Below are positions 42,701-57,700 of a DNA stretch of 64,000 bases, piece after piece. The notes under the pieces are model-generated. The model did not search any database and was not told where the DNA came from. It worked only from the letters and a program-made list of their open reading frames with translations. A program made the translations under genes and the position numbers. Each line of letters starts with the position of its first letter. Position 1 is the stretch's first letter. Source of the stretch: Lycocorax pyrrhopterus obiensis (taxonomy: Eukaryota > Chordata > Aves > Passeriformes > Paradisaeidae); assembly GCA_014706295.1 (NCBI GenBank), contig JACSVZ010000008.1, positions 4,404,848 to 4,468,847 on the forward strand, given 5' to 3'.

Positions 42701-45700
42701 TGGTGAGCTGACCAGTGTCTCAGTTAGGAATTATCTGGAAGTCTGGACTCAGCAGTTAACCCTTTCACACACCAGCTGTTTTGAAGGAAGCTACTGCAGT
42801 AATTTCCGTTAATTCAATTACTTGATTTTTCTCTTTGTAGTAAGAAAATCCTTTCTAAGTTACAATAAAACCATCTGGGGTCCTCTGGAACTTGTGGAGA
42901 AATTATATCCAGAAGCTGAGGAAATAGCAGCAAGTGTCAGAGATTTGCCTGGCCTTAAGTAAGTAGAATTGGTAAAATGCAGCAGGAAAATAAAGGACCT
43001 GACTGAGAATCTGCAGGTGTCTCATGATTTCATTTGGCATTAATCAAGCCTTTGAACAGCTACTGCGTGATGGTGGGGAGAGCAGAGGTGAATGTAAGGT
43101 GGGTAACAGCAATGCAAAAAGGAGCAGGTGGTGTATCAGTCACTCTGCAATCTAGAACTGCAGCAAACATTAATGAGAGCAAAGGCTCTATGAAACCAAA
43201 AGGTGACATACCAAAGAGGAAAGAATTAGGCAGCTTTTCACATTCTTGCCTGCAGAGTCCTACTCAGAAGTAAATTTATTCTCCTCCCATTCCACTGCCC
43301 TCTGCTTTTGTATTTATCTTTATAATTGGCCATACATGAAATTCCAAAAGGGCTTGGTTACACTGTGATTGGTATATGGCAGCATTAGGGTTCTAATTTA
43401 TAGATTTAGACCTTATTTAAAGCACATAGGCATGTAAATTATTATTTACTCTTGTGGCAGGCCAGAGGAAATAATAACCTTTGCCGAGTATGTTACTCTC
43501 TTCCTATCCTAATACACCTTGTGAGGGCTTTTTTTTTTTCATTTGTGTGCTTAAACTTGTAAGTATGCAAGCACTAGAAGAGGAACTTCTAAAGGTCCGG
43601 GTGTAATTTGCTGGATATTAGTGTTTGCCAGTTACATCTATTTTCATCTTTTTTTGCATTGTCTCCCTAAGATAGCCCTGAATTTGTACACTAGTAAAGG
43701 TAGGATTCAGTAAGTGTTGGGTAGAGCCAGAGAGTAGGATTGGGAAGGGAAGCTGCCGTGGTGGTTTGTGATGGGCATTCAGTTCATTTACCTGCACTTC
43801 CCCTGAACTCTTCATAAACAAATTGCAGAAAGGAGTCTCAGCTGTTGCAAACATTTTACTTCAGCAGAAAACAGGAATTTCAGGATTATCAGGCTCTTGT
43901 GCATTCTATGCTCCTGTTTTTTCCAGGGTCTGCTCCCGAGCTCAGCTGAGTAGTTTAAAATTTTTCTGTTATCCCAAAGCTTGGAGTCAAAGCCTAAATA
44001 CTATGGCTTTTCAGATGGTGATGCTCAACTAATAGTTTAAAACACCTCTTCAGAAACACCAATTGCTCCACCAGTAGACTGATACGGTGTTAAAGACCAT
44101 GATTTAATCAATATGTTATTAATCTGGGACTCTTTGTCTTCATGCCCTTTGTTTCAGGACACCGCTGGGCCGTGCCCGGGCCTGGTTACGGTTAGCACTG
44201 ATGCAGAAGAAAATGGCCGATTATCTTCGCTGTTTAATCATTCAGAGAGATCTCCTCAGGTAAACAATTCATTAGATTTTGTTTGCAATTTGTTTTTAGA
44301 GGTTTAGTCTCCTAAAAAATAGTCCTGTGTTCCCCCACCGTGTGGAACAAGCACTGAAAACCTCTGGAGAGGAGATTAATTCATCCCTACGTCGCTGCCA
44401 TGTGTGTGGTTTCCACTGAGCTGCGGTTGCACAGAGGGCTCTTGCTTTGACCTTTGCTTTCACAGTTCTAACACTGGCATTCCTCTCTCCAAGTATAGCT
44501 TTTCCTGTCTGATGGAGTAATTAAAGCACAAATGGAGAAAGATACTTCTCATCTTAATTTCAATTTTATAAGCTATACATATTTTTAAGATTTGCTTTAT
44601 ATGCCTAGATAATGCTGGTATGTCAGGATGTCACTGGTGTTCAGCAGCTATGGGCTTTCCCATTGGAAACACAGTTTGTTACATAGAATCTAAAATTTTA
44701 TTTTTAAAGTGCAAGGAGGAGAAAGTGCTGATATTGTTTTGTTTAGTGAAGTATTTATATTTTAAAAACCCTTTTAGCATTTCAGCCCTTTATGCTTCTC
44801 TTTAATCCATTTAATCTCTTCCTTGGCTCCTCGAATTTCAAGCATGTATTCACTAAATTCCAGACATTGTTTCACACAAGGTAATTTTTTACCATTCTTC
44901 TTTTGCATTGCTTGCTTCTTAGCAACTTAAGAGTTGTCTGACTCAGTGTGGCCAAACATCTGTTTGTTGCAGTATCTCTTCAAAACTGGCTAATAGCAGG
45001 TGTAGGGAAGAGCCTTTCCTGGGTTTTTTGGGTTTTTCTTGTAAAGGCAAAGTAAATCTTGTTACCCCCGCTCCCCGCAATGTCTCAGCCATCTGGAGCC
45101 AAAGGCAGTATCCTTGTTTTTAATAGCCTCTGAGACAATCCATGCACTTTGAATTTTTAAATATTTATGAGGTGAAAGTATGGGCAGGCCCAGTTCATCT
45201 TTAAGGGTGTTGTAGTAAGGCCAGAATAAGAGAAAATTTAGATGTAAATGTCACTTATTATTAATTTACTGGATGTATATATAATGAATAAATCAGTAAG
45301 ATGCAATTTTCTGCTTTAACACAGTGAGTTTTATGAGTATCACGCACTAATGATGGAGGAAGAAGGAGCAGTTATTGTTGGGCTGTTAGTTGGGCTAAAT
45401 GTGATTGATGCCAACCTGTGTGTGAAGGGAGAAGATCTGGATTCACAAGTAAGTCCATCCAGGTAAAGGAATGTGTGTGCAATCTGTGAGATTTTCCTGT
45501 GCAGTGAATTCTGTTACTTTGGAGTTGTGACTTGTTAGAAATCTTAATAGACACTGTTCAGAGTGTGATGATCCAGCTCCTGGATCTGTGGGGCTGTTCC
45601 CTTAACCTCATTATCATCAGCTGGGTCAGACCTTTAGCTTGAGAAAATGGTCAGAGTGCAAGGGTGAAGTTTTGTGCTTTGTCCTCAAATGGGAGCCGTT

Positions 45701-48700
45701 GTAGCGATGCAGAGTTCTTTCCATCTCACTTGTGTGGCCCATCCTTTTCCTCTGTGGGACAAGGATAGCTCCATGATCAGTTTACCCTGCTCAGTTCATT
45801 TATTGTTGTTCTGGGACGTCATAGGAATGATACAAGGACCTGAAACAAACACTCCCTTATGACCTCGTAAGGGGGTGACTACTTTGATTCTGCAAAGCAA
45901 GACTTGGAATTCTTCCTGATTTACAATGGGCTTTGACTTTTAACCTTAATCTTTTCCAAGAAAATATTAACAGATTCTGTTTAAAGGCAGATGCATGGGT
46001 ATTTGTAAACAAATGTGGACTGTGCTCAGCCCCAATTGGTTTTTTTCAGCTTCTTTGTGGAAAAAATCATAGTAGTTTAAGTGATTATTACTATATTCAG
46101 CATGTATTTGATGAAAAAACAGTTCCTCTGGGAAATAAAAGTTAACAGCTAATTGGGTGTGTGTGCTTTTGAATCACGTGGTTAACTTGTCCTCAGTTGT
46201 TTGTTCTAGTTACTGTCTAGTATTAGTTTCAGGCACTGATCTTGTGTAAAAGAAGATATAACATTGACAGGCCTGTAGTTACAGAAAACTCATCAACTTG
46301 CTCTTTGTGTTGGGAATTAAATGTGTATTATAGATCACAAAATCTGTTGCTAGCTATGCCTCTGTTATCTAGGTCACTTGGTGGCCTTGCTGCATGAGAG
46401 ATAAAACTCGATTTGAGAAGGTAGTAGTGGCTGTGCAGATGAGATTCTGATTGCAATTTGTCCAAATCTGACATTTGTAAAATGTCCAGAATGATTCTGT
46501 TTGTGAAGAGTAGTGTGAAGAAGGCACATTCTCAGAGAAGCCAGAAGCAGCAGGTTTTATTGAGCAGAAAGACAAACTTCTGGAGCTTGATGGGAGCCAC
46601 AGCCAGGAGCGTAGTTTTGGTGTGTTAAAAAAATGCTGCTCAGTGGTGAAATGTGTTTATGCAGCCATAGTGAATTGATATAAAGTAACTTTTACAGGTA
46701 GAACATTTTACCTTATTTAATAGCAATGGTGTTTTGCTTTAATAGGAAAAACATGTTTTTAAAAAGTTTTTGGAGGAGAGATTTTTAGAAAAGACATGGA
46801 AAGAACAAACAGGATCCTGACAGGAGAGCATTGTATAAACCAAGTAAATATTAAACTTAGTAAAATCTTTTTTAGAGTGTTATAGTTCAGGTTTTTCAGC
46901 TTCTGGCTGAAAGCGGACCAATCTTAAAAATGCTGTAACTGAAGTTTTATCGATTGCATAAGGCTGTAAATACCAGCAGCAGTTATTTGTATGATATGAA
47001 ACTGTACCTTTGCTTTCCCCTAGGTTGGGGTGATCGATTTCTCTGTGTATTTGAAGAGTGATGATGACATTGGGGGTAAAGAAAGGTATGTCCTCACAAA
47101 ATACCTCCTAATTTTGCCTGTTAACAAACAGTTTCTTGGCTGGGGCCTGTTCTTTTAGAAATAAGTCTGGTTCCCTTAAGGTGGAATCTTCTGATCCTGA
47201 GAAAAATGCCCCAGTGTGTTGTTCTGTGTTACTAGTTAGCTGGAAGAATATTTGCAGTCTGAAGCAAACCTCAGCAGCATCACCTACTGCCTCCAAGTAG
47301 TGGAGGCTTGCCAGGTGGCAGTGAAAAGGAGCCTACAGGCATTTAAGCCCTCAGCTTGGGGTTTGGTCAAAGTGTTTCAAAGAGCCAGAGTTACGGCAAA
47401 GTAAATAAACATCCTTATCCTTCTCAGACTGTGTATGTTATGTTTCATGTAGAGAAGTCATTTGCAGTTAAAGAATTGGATTTTTTGTGTCTCGCTGATA
47501 TATGTTGCCTTCATGAGTGTGAGATGAAGTTGCTTCCTTTCTTTTTAAAAACACAATTAAGATGGGCATTTGCCTATGGTAAATATGTGTATTTTCAGTT
47601 CATAGTTTAGTACATCATTTTGTTAAAGTTAATTTTATTTTGTGCTTGCTTTAGAAATGTACAGATTGCTGCAATATTGGACCAAAAGAATTATGTTGAG
47701 GAACTAAACAGGCAACTGAAGTAAGTATTACTTTAAAGTATGGGTGTCAGGGCAGGCTTACAGGTAAATGCTTTTTGTACCACAGCTTTGTGAGAGAACT
47801 TCAGAGAAAGAGCTGCAAATTCTCCATGTTTAGGCTAAAGATTTAGTGAAGTAGGAAAAGTCTTCTGGAGAGACTCAGGAGGTGTCAGTTTTTGTGCTTT
47901 TGGACAGTCAAAACCTTTATTCTTCGAAGAAACACAAAACCAGCAGGCCAGAGTGGTGAAGGTCCTCATGATTCATGACTTCACAGGAATTAAAAGCTTG
48001 GTTGGATTCTAACTGTGTTCTATTTAACAGTTTGCCAGAAGTGGTTTTGAGTGTTCTGGTGAATCCATATGTTTTTATTTCTTTGCCTTTCAGAATATTT
48101 TAGTTTGTAGCTTTAATGCCCAGGACTGAAACTGAATAAGCTCGTTGCTTGCTAGAAGCTACTTATATGTGGTAGGTTGTGGTTCCTGTTGAAACAATTT
48201 TCAGGAAAGCAGCATTTTTCCCTTACTTTGCTGGATGGAACAAACCTAGTTCACCACTGTGTTTGTTACTGTGCACATAGAAGAACAGTGATTATAATTC
48301 TCTGGGGAGTATTGTACAAAATTAAACAGTCTGAGGAGCTAAAAAGCTAAAAAACCCCAACAAACCAAAACCAAACAACAAAGCCACAAAGAACTTCTGT
48401 AGAATCCGTGGTACAGGTGATCTTGATCCTTTTTGAAATGTAATCTTTTAAAATTTTTAATGCTGGTAATCTGGATCATTGGTTACTATAAGGCTCCTGT
48501 TGGAGTAAGGATATTCTGCTCTGAAATGTTGTCACTGAGCAGAAATCTTCAACAGCACAGAAAAGCTGAGCACATCAAATATGAGCAAAATGAAAGAAAA
48601 GGAGGAGAAAGGAACTGCCACAAGTAAGAGCAGTGGTTGTTTGTGTGATGCCTGTATCCAGGTGAGCCTCTGTGTGTTCTCGTATGCTGGTTTATGCTTA

Positions 48701-51700
48701 GGATTTCCTGCCAGATCAGTGATTCAGCAACTCTCCTATTTTATTTCAGTTCAGCTGTTCCTTTTTAGACATCCTAAAATGCATTAATCTTCTCTTCCCT
48801 GATGTTCTTAATGAACTGGCAACTTCCGAGGGCACCACAGAGAAATACGTGAAAAAGTAAATGGTGTTACAGAATAGGTTTTCTGTTTCCCTGTGTGTGA
48901 AGTGCAGCCTGAAAAAAAGGTGCTTCCTGTAGAAATAGGCAATCAGGTTACGGAAGAGGCCTGGATGTAATTTGATACTATAAAAACTAACAGAGTAATA
49001 AAAGGCAATGAAGTTCTGATGAGACTCCTATATGAAGTCAAGAAGCGTCAAGAAAGAGATAGCCTGAGGACAAATCTCAAAAAAATATGGAGTAGCAAAT
49101 AATTTTATAAAAGGAATGTGTTTTGGAGGAAGAGAATCTGGAGAATGGTTTTGTTATATAGGGGGGAAGGAACACTGGGATTGTCTTTTAGGGGAACTCG
49201 TCTTTCTTTTGGATGCAATATAGTTGTGAGGATAAAGGAAAGGGAGAGTGCATGGGAAGTTATAGCCAACCAGGAGTTTGAGTTACAGGGATGACATTGG
49301 GAGCTGGAAAGAAGTGTATAAATCTTCAACAAAGGAGAGCAATTTTCTTAGATTTAGGAAAACCTCCAATAATGGGAACAGACTTCTTAGCTCTTAACCA
49401 TTAATCATTACCTTGCATTAAAGCTTTTGAGCTTGGTTGAATGGGTTTTGATGTAATCTTGAATACCATTGTTTCTTTTTCTCTTTCAGTAGCACAGTTA
49501 GCAGTCTACATGCAAGAGTTGACTCACTGGAGAAGTCAAACACTAAACTGATTGAAGAGGTACTATTTTGTTTTAGTAATGTATGGCATATTATTTTCGC
49601 TCAAAGACTGTTTCTAAGTATACTTACATTATTTTAATCTATGGAAGTTCTGGATAATATGTTCAGATACCTTTATTTTGGCCTAAAGAAGAGGGGCAGC
49701 AGCTGCAGGGCTTTGAAGTCAGCTTGCCAGGTAGCCTCTAGCATCAGTAAATTAATTCTGTAGAACATTACAGTTTCTGACTTTGGACAAAATGAGAAGA
49801 GAATCCTTTCTTAATGCCAGCTGTCAGTCTGATTTGTGCAGATGACTAGTCCAGAATGGGTGACACCAGTTGCTACAAAGAGACAGAAAGTAGTTCACCA
49901 AGCGGTTTCTGTTCCAGTTCTCAGCTGTAGCCAAAGGATTGTTTCTTTCTCGTTTACTGTATGCTTATATACAGCTTTTAGACTTGTCTAGTTCTGGCTT
50001 TGTGTTTATAGCCTATATTTCTGGTTATCTTTAATGCTTGACTAGTTTCCAATATTTTTAGCTTTATAAGAGAGAGCACCTTTTTAAGGTAATGAAGTGG
50101 AAAATTGAAAACTCTAAATTCAGCTGCTGAAGGGACAGCTAGCTCACTCTGTGAATAATGTACACAGATAGAGTGAAAACATTTTTTCTGAGTGTTCATT
50201 CTCAGAGTGTTCTGGTTCCTTTACAAGCTTTCAGCCCAACTGTCCACCTGATTTGATCCTTTGGCTTATAATTCTGACATTAAAGTATGTGCTGTAGGAC
50301 CCAGTTATAAAGTGTCATCTTTTGTAAATATGTTTGTTTTTCATGTGGGGGAGGCTTTCTTATGTAAGCTGCTCCATGTGATATATTAAGATGCCAAAAA
50401 AGGAAAATGAAACAGGGTGAACTTGAAGCCAAGTGGAAAGAAAAAATTGAGGATGAGGAATGAGAATTGAGGGTCTTTAAGTTGTAATGTATCTTTAGGT
50501 CATGGTGAAGCAATGAAACGAAAGCACATTCTTCACCGGCCGTGAAACAGTGAAGTATCCTGAACATGCTGCTGCTGTGTAATGAAAGTGACTCATTATT
50601 AAAACCAGGAGCTTTATGTTTTCTTTAAAAACAACTAATCCTCTCTTTGGCAGACAGGGAGAATAGAGCAGAGTGTGTCTTGGTCTTGCATTCATCAGAA
50701 CGTTTTTTTCTTTATTTCTACTCACAAAAGTGAGCTTTTCTTGTTTGTTTGTTTCTTTTCAGTTAGCAATAGCCAAAAATAATATAATTAAACTTCAGGA
50801 AGAAAACCATCAATTAAGGAGTGAAAATACTCTGATTTTAATGAAGACACAGCATCATCTAGAGGTATGTTAGTTTTACCAGTTTTAATATTGTAACATA
50901 ATGTGGTTAATTTTTGTTCAAAAGTTTGTACATCTCATCTTGAAGTAAGCTTAATTTATCCAAATCTGAAATAACTTTCATGAGGGAAAGGACTTATTAA
51001 ATCTGCGGACCTTTATAAATGGCATAAGTAAATTAAGATTCTAGGACACTAGATTGTTTTATTATCATATGTGTATTTTGCATATTCAAGTGACACTGAA
51101 GGAGGGCAGTACTGCAGTATAGATGTTAATTTTGCTGGTTTTATTCAATTCTCATTAGAAAACCGATGGCCACAAAGCAGAAACAGCTCTTTCTATGTTT
51201 ATCCCCTGCTTGGAGAATGTGTTTGTAGGCTTTTCTTTATATTCCCCACGAGTGTTAAATTTATGCCATTAAACTGCAGAACTTGTGATGAAGAAAGACA
51301 GAACCTCTGTCTCTTTGTAGGCAACTAAAGTGGATGTTGAAGCAGAGCTTCAGACATACAAACACTCGAGGCAGGGCTTGGATGAGATGTACAATGAAGC
51401 ACGCAGGCAGCTCCGGGAGGAGGCACAGCTGCGGCAGGTGAGCATTCCCTGGCACTGCACCTCTGCAGCAGTCTGGGCTGCAGAACAGTCAGGGTAGGAA
51501 TATTTCTGCTTTTGTTGAGTTAAGATGCTGCCTTTAATTTACTTCAATTGCCTTTTCTCTAACTGCCTATAATAAAAAGGGAATTTTTACAGAGCATCAA
51601 TATTTCTGTAATAATATTGCTGAACAATAGTAAAAAACCGGCATTTTTCTTTGATAAATTTTTAGGTGAGTTTTTAGCAATACTGTATGCTCTCTATCTA

Positions 51701-54700
51701 TGCTAAATCTTTCTTGTGAAAATACAAATACTTCAGTTCTATTTTTGTAATTAATATATAGGCAACTCTGTGCAACATTGGCAGGGTAATTTCATATTAT
51801 GTGAGTTGTCTTCTCCCAAAGTTAAAAAGCCCCATTGGTCAGTTAATATGAGTGTAACATTTATGGGTAATTCGCAAAGTTAACGAGGGGCAGAATTTCT
51901 GAAGTGGCAAAACAGGTGGTGCTGCAGCTCTGTTAGAGTTTCAAAAGAGAAATAAAACGTTACATAAGTATTTAAATACTTTGTGTTGCATTGTGCTTGT
52001 GTTTTATAGGATATGGAGAATGAGCTAGTGGTTCAAGTTAGTATGAAACACGAGATAGAGCTTGCCATGAAGTTGCTGGAGAAGGATATCCATGAGAAGC
52101 AGGACACCCTCATCGGCCTGCGGCAGCAGCTTGATGAAGTTAAAGCAATTAACGTGGAAATGTATCAAAAGCTGCAGGTAAAGGGACGATCTGCTGTTAA
52201 ACTGCTGAAAGGATCAAGGGGAGAGAAATGCTTTATTACCATTCTGTTCAGTTGAATGCTGCTGTTCCCTGGAGTTTTGGTTTCCTCGCGCTTCTTAGGT
52301 CAGCTTGACATTTTGGAACATCACCCATGCAAACATAACTTCACACAAAGATGTTCTTAAGGCAGTCACTTTCTGGGTTTAGGGAAGGAAAAAGCATGAG
52401 GGTAAGATCATGGCCTAATAATACCCTTTATGAAACAGAGAGAGTAATAGTGTACTGTAACAATGACTTTTCTTTGGCCTGCGTTGCATTAAAAAACCAG
52501 AAGAATGTAGGCACATAGTGAAGAGTTGAAGAGAAGCCCTGACCTTCCAAAGCAAGGGAAGGAAGACAAGATTATGTTAAATGGAAAAAGCTAATTACAC
52601 TTTTGGGTTAATTTTTAAATCTGTTAACAAATTAAAGAAATCTCTAGCAATGAAATGCCTTTTCTGGGAGAATATGGATCCCAGAGATCCCAAATGCAGT
52701 TAACAAATGACCAAATACCAGTGAATTATTTATGCTGAACATGGATTTGATGTATGGAATAAATTTTGAAAACCAGCACAAGAAACCAGACAAATCTGTG
52801 GCAGAACGAGGGGAAAAAATTAGGATGTTGTGGAGAGATAATTGAGGTGATGGACAAGGGATTCTACTTTTCCATCTGCTAATGTGAGGAAACTGGACCA
52901 GAGGTTGAGAAATATAAATAGAGCTGGAGAGAAAAATAAGAAGAGAATGTTCTCCAGTGTTAGGATCTGTGGGGGTTTGATTTGTAGGAGAACCTTGGTG
53001 ATTTCTGGACTAAGCATCTTAGCTCTTTATTGGTGAGGTTCTAAAGGGCTCCTTGGTCAGTGAATTTAAGTTGACTTCCAAAGTGATTAACTAAGGAAGG
53101 AAACCAAAGGGGAACATTTATACTTATTAAATATTAAATAGCATCTACTCTTGCAAAGTATAAAACTACAAATTTTCTAGGCATAAGATTTTACTGTCCT
53201 CAGGGGTTTTTAGAAGGCAATCTTTAAAAAGAATCAAAACCTGAAGCCATTTCAACATTTTCCCCTTCAGATACTGAAGAAAAAGCCCCCATGAGGTAAT
53301 GGTGTAATTATACCAATTTCAGTTTAACCTCTTTTGTAACACAGGTTTCTGAAGATGCTATGAAAGAAAAGAATGAAATAATTAGTCGGTTAGAGGATAA
53401 GACCAATCAAATTAATGCAACTATGAAACAACTAGAACAAAGGTACAGCCCCATCTTTGTTTCTCTTCATTCTCTACTCCAGCCCCTTACATCCTACTGC
53501 ATTCCTACAGTTGCCATTGAAATGTAATTTTCAACTAGAACATTTAAACCAAACCTTTCTGAAACTTCTAATTAGTGCTTTGCTGTTGGATTTTTTTTTT
53601 CTGTTTGACAAACTCACTCACTTTAAATACAAACTTAATCTTTCAGTTTTCTTCCTCTACCATCTTTCTTCTGGTCCTAGGTTTTTATGCTGATATCAAA
53701 AGTTGTTCTTTCAGTTGTTTCAAAATTCTGATTCATTATTGCCTACTTTTTTTTCCCCACCTGAATGAAGTGCAATAGGAACTGAAGCATTAACCTTGCT
53801 TATACTTAAGCATATGCTTAATATAAACATTAATGCCTTCAAGGATCACTGGTTGTTTGCTGAAGCTGTTGTAATTGTTGTTCATTGCTTTGGAAGTGCC
53901 ATTATTTTCAATGACTTAATGAGTTTTCACGCTGAAAGGTTGAAAAGTGAAAGACTAAAATTCCAGAATATAAATTTACATTGTGGTTAGACTGCATGTA
54001 CTACATAATATTAAGATGTGATTCATATGTTTTAATTTAGTGGCCTTATATGCAACATTGACCTTTTTAATTGTGAAATATAACATATCCATAAGCCCTG
54101 TCATGTTGGTGTTTGACATGTCTTTTTTTTCATTTAAATCTGATTATGAAAAACATGCTTATGTATTAAAAAAATTAGTGACATGAATATTCTTTTATTG
54201 ACATCCTTTTTTCCTCTTTTTTCTTTTTCTTTTTATCCTTTTATCCCAATTTTTGTTTTTACTGTTTTGCTGCCTTCATCTGTCTTTGATTTTTGTCCAC
54301 TGCATTCATGAAGTGACAAAGATCTGTTAACTCAAACTAGGACTATTGCAATGTCATTCGTCAAATGTGCCAGCAATGAGGCTCAGCACCAGTATAAACT
54401 TGTCAAGGATATATCGTTCTGAAAGCTCCTCCAGATCTCTTGTGTTGAAATTATTGCCGATAAAATAGGACTTCAGAATTTTCCAATTAAAACTTTAAAG
54501 TGGTATTAGAAATCCTGCACTGTAACTGATCGTAGCTGGGTTCTGTTTTGTTTTCTGAAAGAACATCATCTCCGATCTCACTTTACCCCTCCTAAAAAAA
54601 AAAAAGAGAGATAGAGAGAAAAAAAAAGTAAATTACTGCACTATTATTAAGCAAATGTAAGCTAGTTTTCTAATGCTATTGAATCACTTCTTTGTCAAAT

Positions 54701-57700
54701 TTTATTTTAAGAGGTTAGATATCTTTACTTTGTACATTTTTATGGCACTTGTTTCTAATTAGTGATTTTTCTGATACTTTGGTACTAAGAGATTTAAAAA
54801 GTAGCCCTTCTGTCTAATACTTCCCTTCTCCCCTGCTTATTCCTTTCACTTTTAGACTGTATTTATCCCAAAAGCACGCTCTCTGTTGGGTTTTGTGGTT
54901 GTAACTAGCACTGTTTTCTTAAACAGAGTGACAGGAGTTTGAGGGCAGGAGTTGAGCTCTATCAGAATGAGGGGTGTAAGAAAAGAGGGTGGTGTCAGCA
55001 CCCGTGTTCTGTGTGTATGGTGAAGGAGTGACAGGCTTTGGGCATCAAGCAGCTAAAGCACAGTTCCATCTCCCTGATGTCATGTGGGGTAAGATATTCT
55101 CATGGATTGAAAATGTGTTTGGAGCCTGATTTGTGTAGGACTCCAGACAGAGGCAGAGTGCTCCAGCAGAGTCCGGAGATGTGACTCCTGCCTAGCACAG
55201 CTGCCCTGGAAGGTGTAGTAGTGAGCAGGATTTACAATTAGGGCCCAGATCCTGAACCTGCCTAACCTGTTTGTTGGCTGAGGATCTTGCCTGGCTGTGT
55301 CTACACTGAGATCAGCACCTGTGGTTGGGCCCAAACCCTTTTCCCTCCCTCCACCCATCATTAGGCAGCCTTTACAACTCGTATTTCTGCTATGAGCTGC
55401 TGCTTGCCTGCACTGCAGAAAGAGGAGTTTAGGCTGCTGACTGCCCTTCATACGCTTCCTGATGTTTGCTCTGAAGTTTGTAGTGGAAGTTGACTGGGAA
55501 AATAATCTGTGTTTTGCAGCAGAAGGGGATGTGTTTGAAGAAGTGGGGACAGGATGCAATAATACAGAAAGGGTTTCTACTGCATGGTTATGTACTAGCT
55601 TATTCCTTGGTTTGGAGGCAGAAGAAGCTTTTAACGTAAGCTGGCTACTGAAAAATGAAAATAAGTATCTTCCATCTTCAAAGAAAACCCAAACCAGAAA
55701 CACTGAATAGAACAACAGGTAGACCATAGCAGAAAGGGGGGCCTTATCCATCTCACTGTCATTATGCAAACAAGTGTCTGCCCCAGTATCATCTGGATGG
55801 CAAATCCAGCTGCAAACTGGGGCCAGCTCAGCATCTGCCTGAATGTCAGCAGGGCAGCCAGCCCTGGCACTGGGCCAGGGGATGGTGCTGCAACTTGTGG
55901 GTAGCAAGCTCCCTTTCTGCCTTGCTTGTGGAAACAACTGTGCACTTCTGTGATTTAGGGAAGTGTTTAACGTGCTTTTGGTGTTGATGTCTTGTGTAGC
56001 TTCATTCAGCTTCTGCACAGGGGAGGGACCTGCTTTTTCCCAATACTGTCCTTCCCATGGTTTGGCCCTCTGTGCACTACCGTTGCAAATGTGACTGAGA
56101 GCATTCTTGAAACCCCTGGGATAGTTGAGTGAGATAGTGCACCCTTTATAAGGTGGTTTCACTCCAGCCTTTTTCACTTGTTTACTGGCAGCTTTTGGAA
56201 ACTCCCTCTGGTGCAACTTCATCAGCAGAAGCACAAATGCAGACATACTGCTGACACATCTTCTTTTTAGCTGACACTGGGAGCTGGGAGTTGTTCTGTG
56301 TTCAGTGAGCTGCTGGGAAGGGAGAAATCAACCATCTCACTGATTTCTCCCACCACTTACCTGAGAGGCCCTTAGAACAGTTTTGCAGAACACGGTGCAT
56401 CAGATGGGGACATTCAGTGGTATTTTACAGGCGCTTGTATTCTCCAGACAGGTGTAACCACGATATAGCACAAGTCCCCTTTCGGTACATTTACTTTTGT
56501 TACATTACATCCACCTTTTTTTGGTTTGAAGAGGTAACCAGAGAGGAGCCACAGTGAGCTAATGCATTCCAAGGGAAGTGTCAGCTGAACAAACCTGGAA
56601 TTCAGAAATAAAAGATTAAATCAAAAAACAATCCCTCATTTCTTGATTAATCATTTTTATTTGTCTATAGTATGGAGCTATTTTAACCAGTGTAAGAATG
56701 CATTATTTTTAATACAGACTATTTAAATTAATTATGATGTAGTTGAGGTAGTTCTATAAATGTAGTGGGACCTGTCAGGGTGTATTTTGTTGTATTAGGC
56801 TAGTTAAGTTTTTTGCTGTCTGATTGCAGTGCTCTGTATGCAACCTTATGCCTCAATTGTTTTGAGCTGCTTTTGCACAACACATGCTCTGCCCTGTCTT
56901 AATGGGTGATTAGTGCAAGCCAAGTACTTTTACAGGATTTACTTGGGGGAAAAAAAAAGCTTCAAAAATAACACATGAACGTGTGCTAAAGGAAAAAGAA
57001 AAGCATCAAGTTAAATGCTTCAATTCTAAAATATGTATCATGCTTCGGCACCTGTTATTCATGAGCATAAAATAAAACAGTGATTACTTACAGTGATTAC
57101 TCTCTTACTGTATGCAAACCCAGGAGCTAGTTCCCTAGGCATTGTATGGACTTCTTGTTTGAGTTTGTGAGTTTCCCCCAAACTTTGTTTTTATTTAGAA
57201 ATGTTTCTATTTCCCCATTTTTCTTTTATTTGTCTTCTTCACCCTCTACACCCTAGTTCTAGCTTCAGTTTTACCCAAAGTTGATTTGAATTACACCAGA
57301 TTGCAGCAAGCAGAGAAGGCTCAAATGGAGGCTGAGGCTGAGGATGAGAAACTTAAACAGGAATATGTGAATAAATCTGAAAGCCTGCAGAACGAATTCT
57401 CCCAGAAGGAGAAACAGCTGTGAGTATTTCTTTCCTGTTTGGAAAAATGCACGGCAGTAAACATTCTACATTGCAATATGTCCTCTGTCCTAATACAGGC
57501 TGGTTGTTGTTAAATGGTTTTGAACAGAATGTAAATACTAAAGGTCTTCATGTTAGGTACTGGCAAGGCAGAAGGAAATATGTCATTCCAAGAAAGCCAA
57601 GCTGGCTTTGGGTGCCTCTAAAATGACATACAGCTTGAAAGGAAGGGGAAGAACAACACTATTTCCTGGCTAAAAGTGCCAGCTTAATTCAGGAGGAAAT

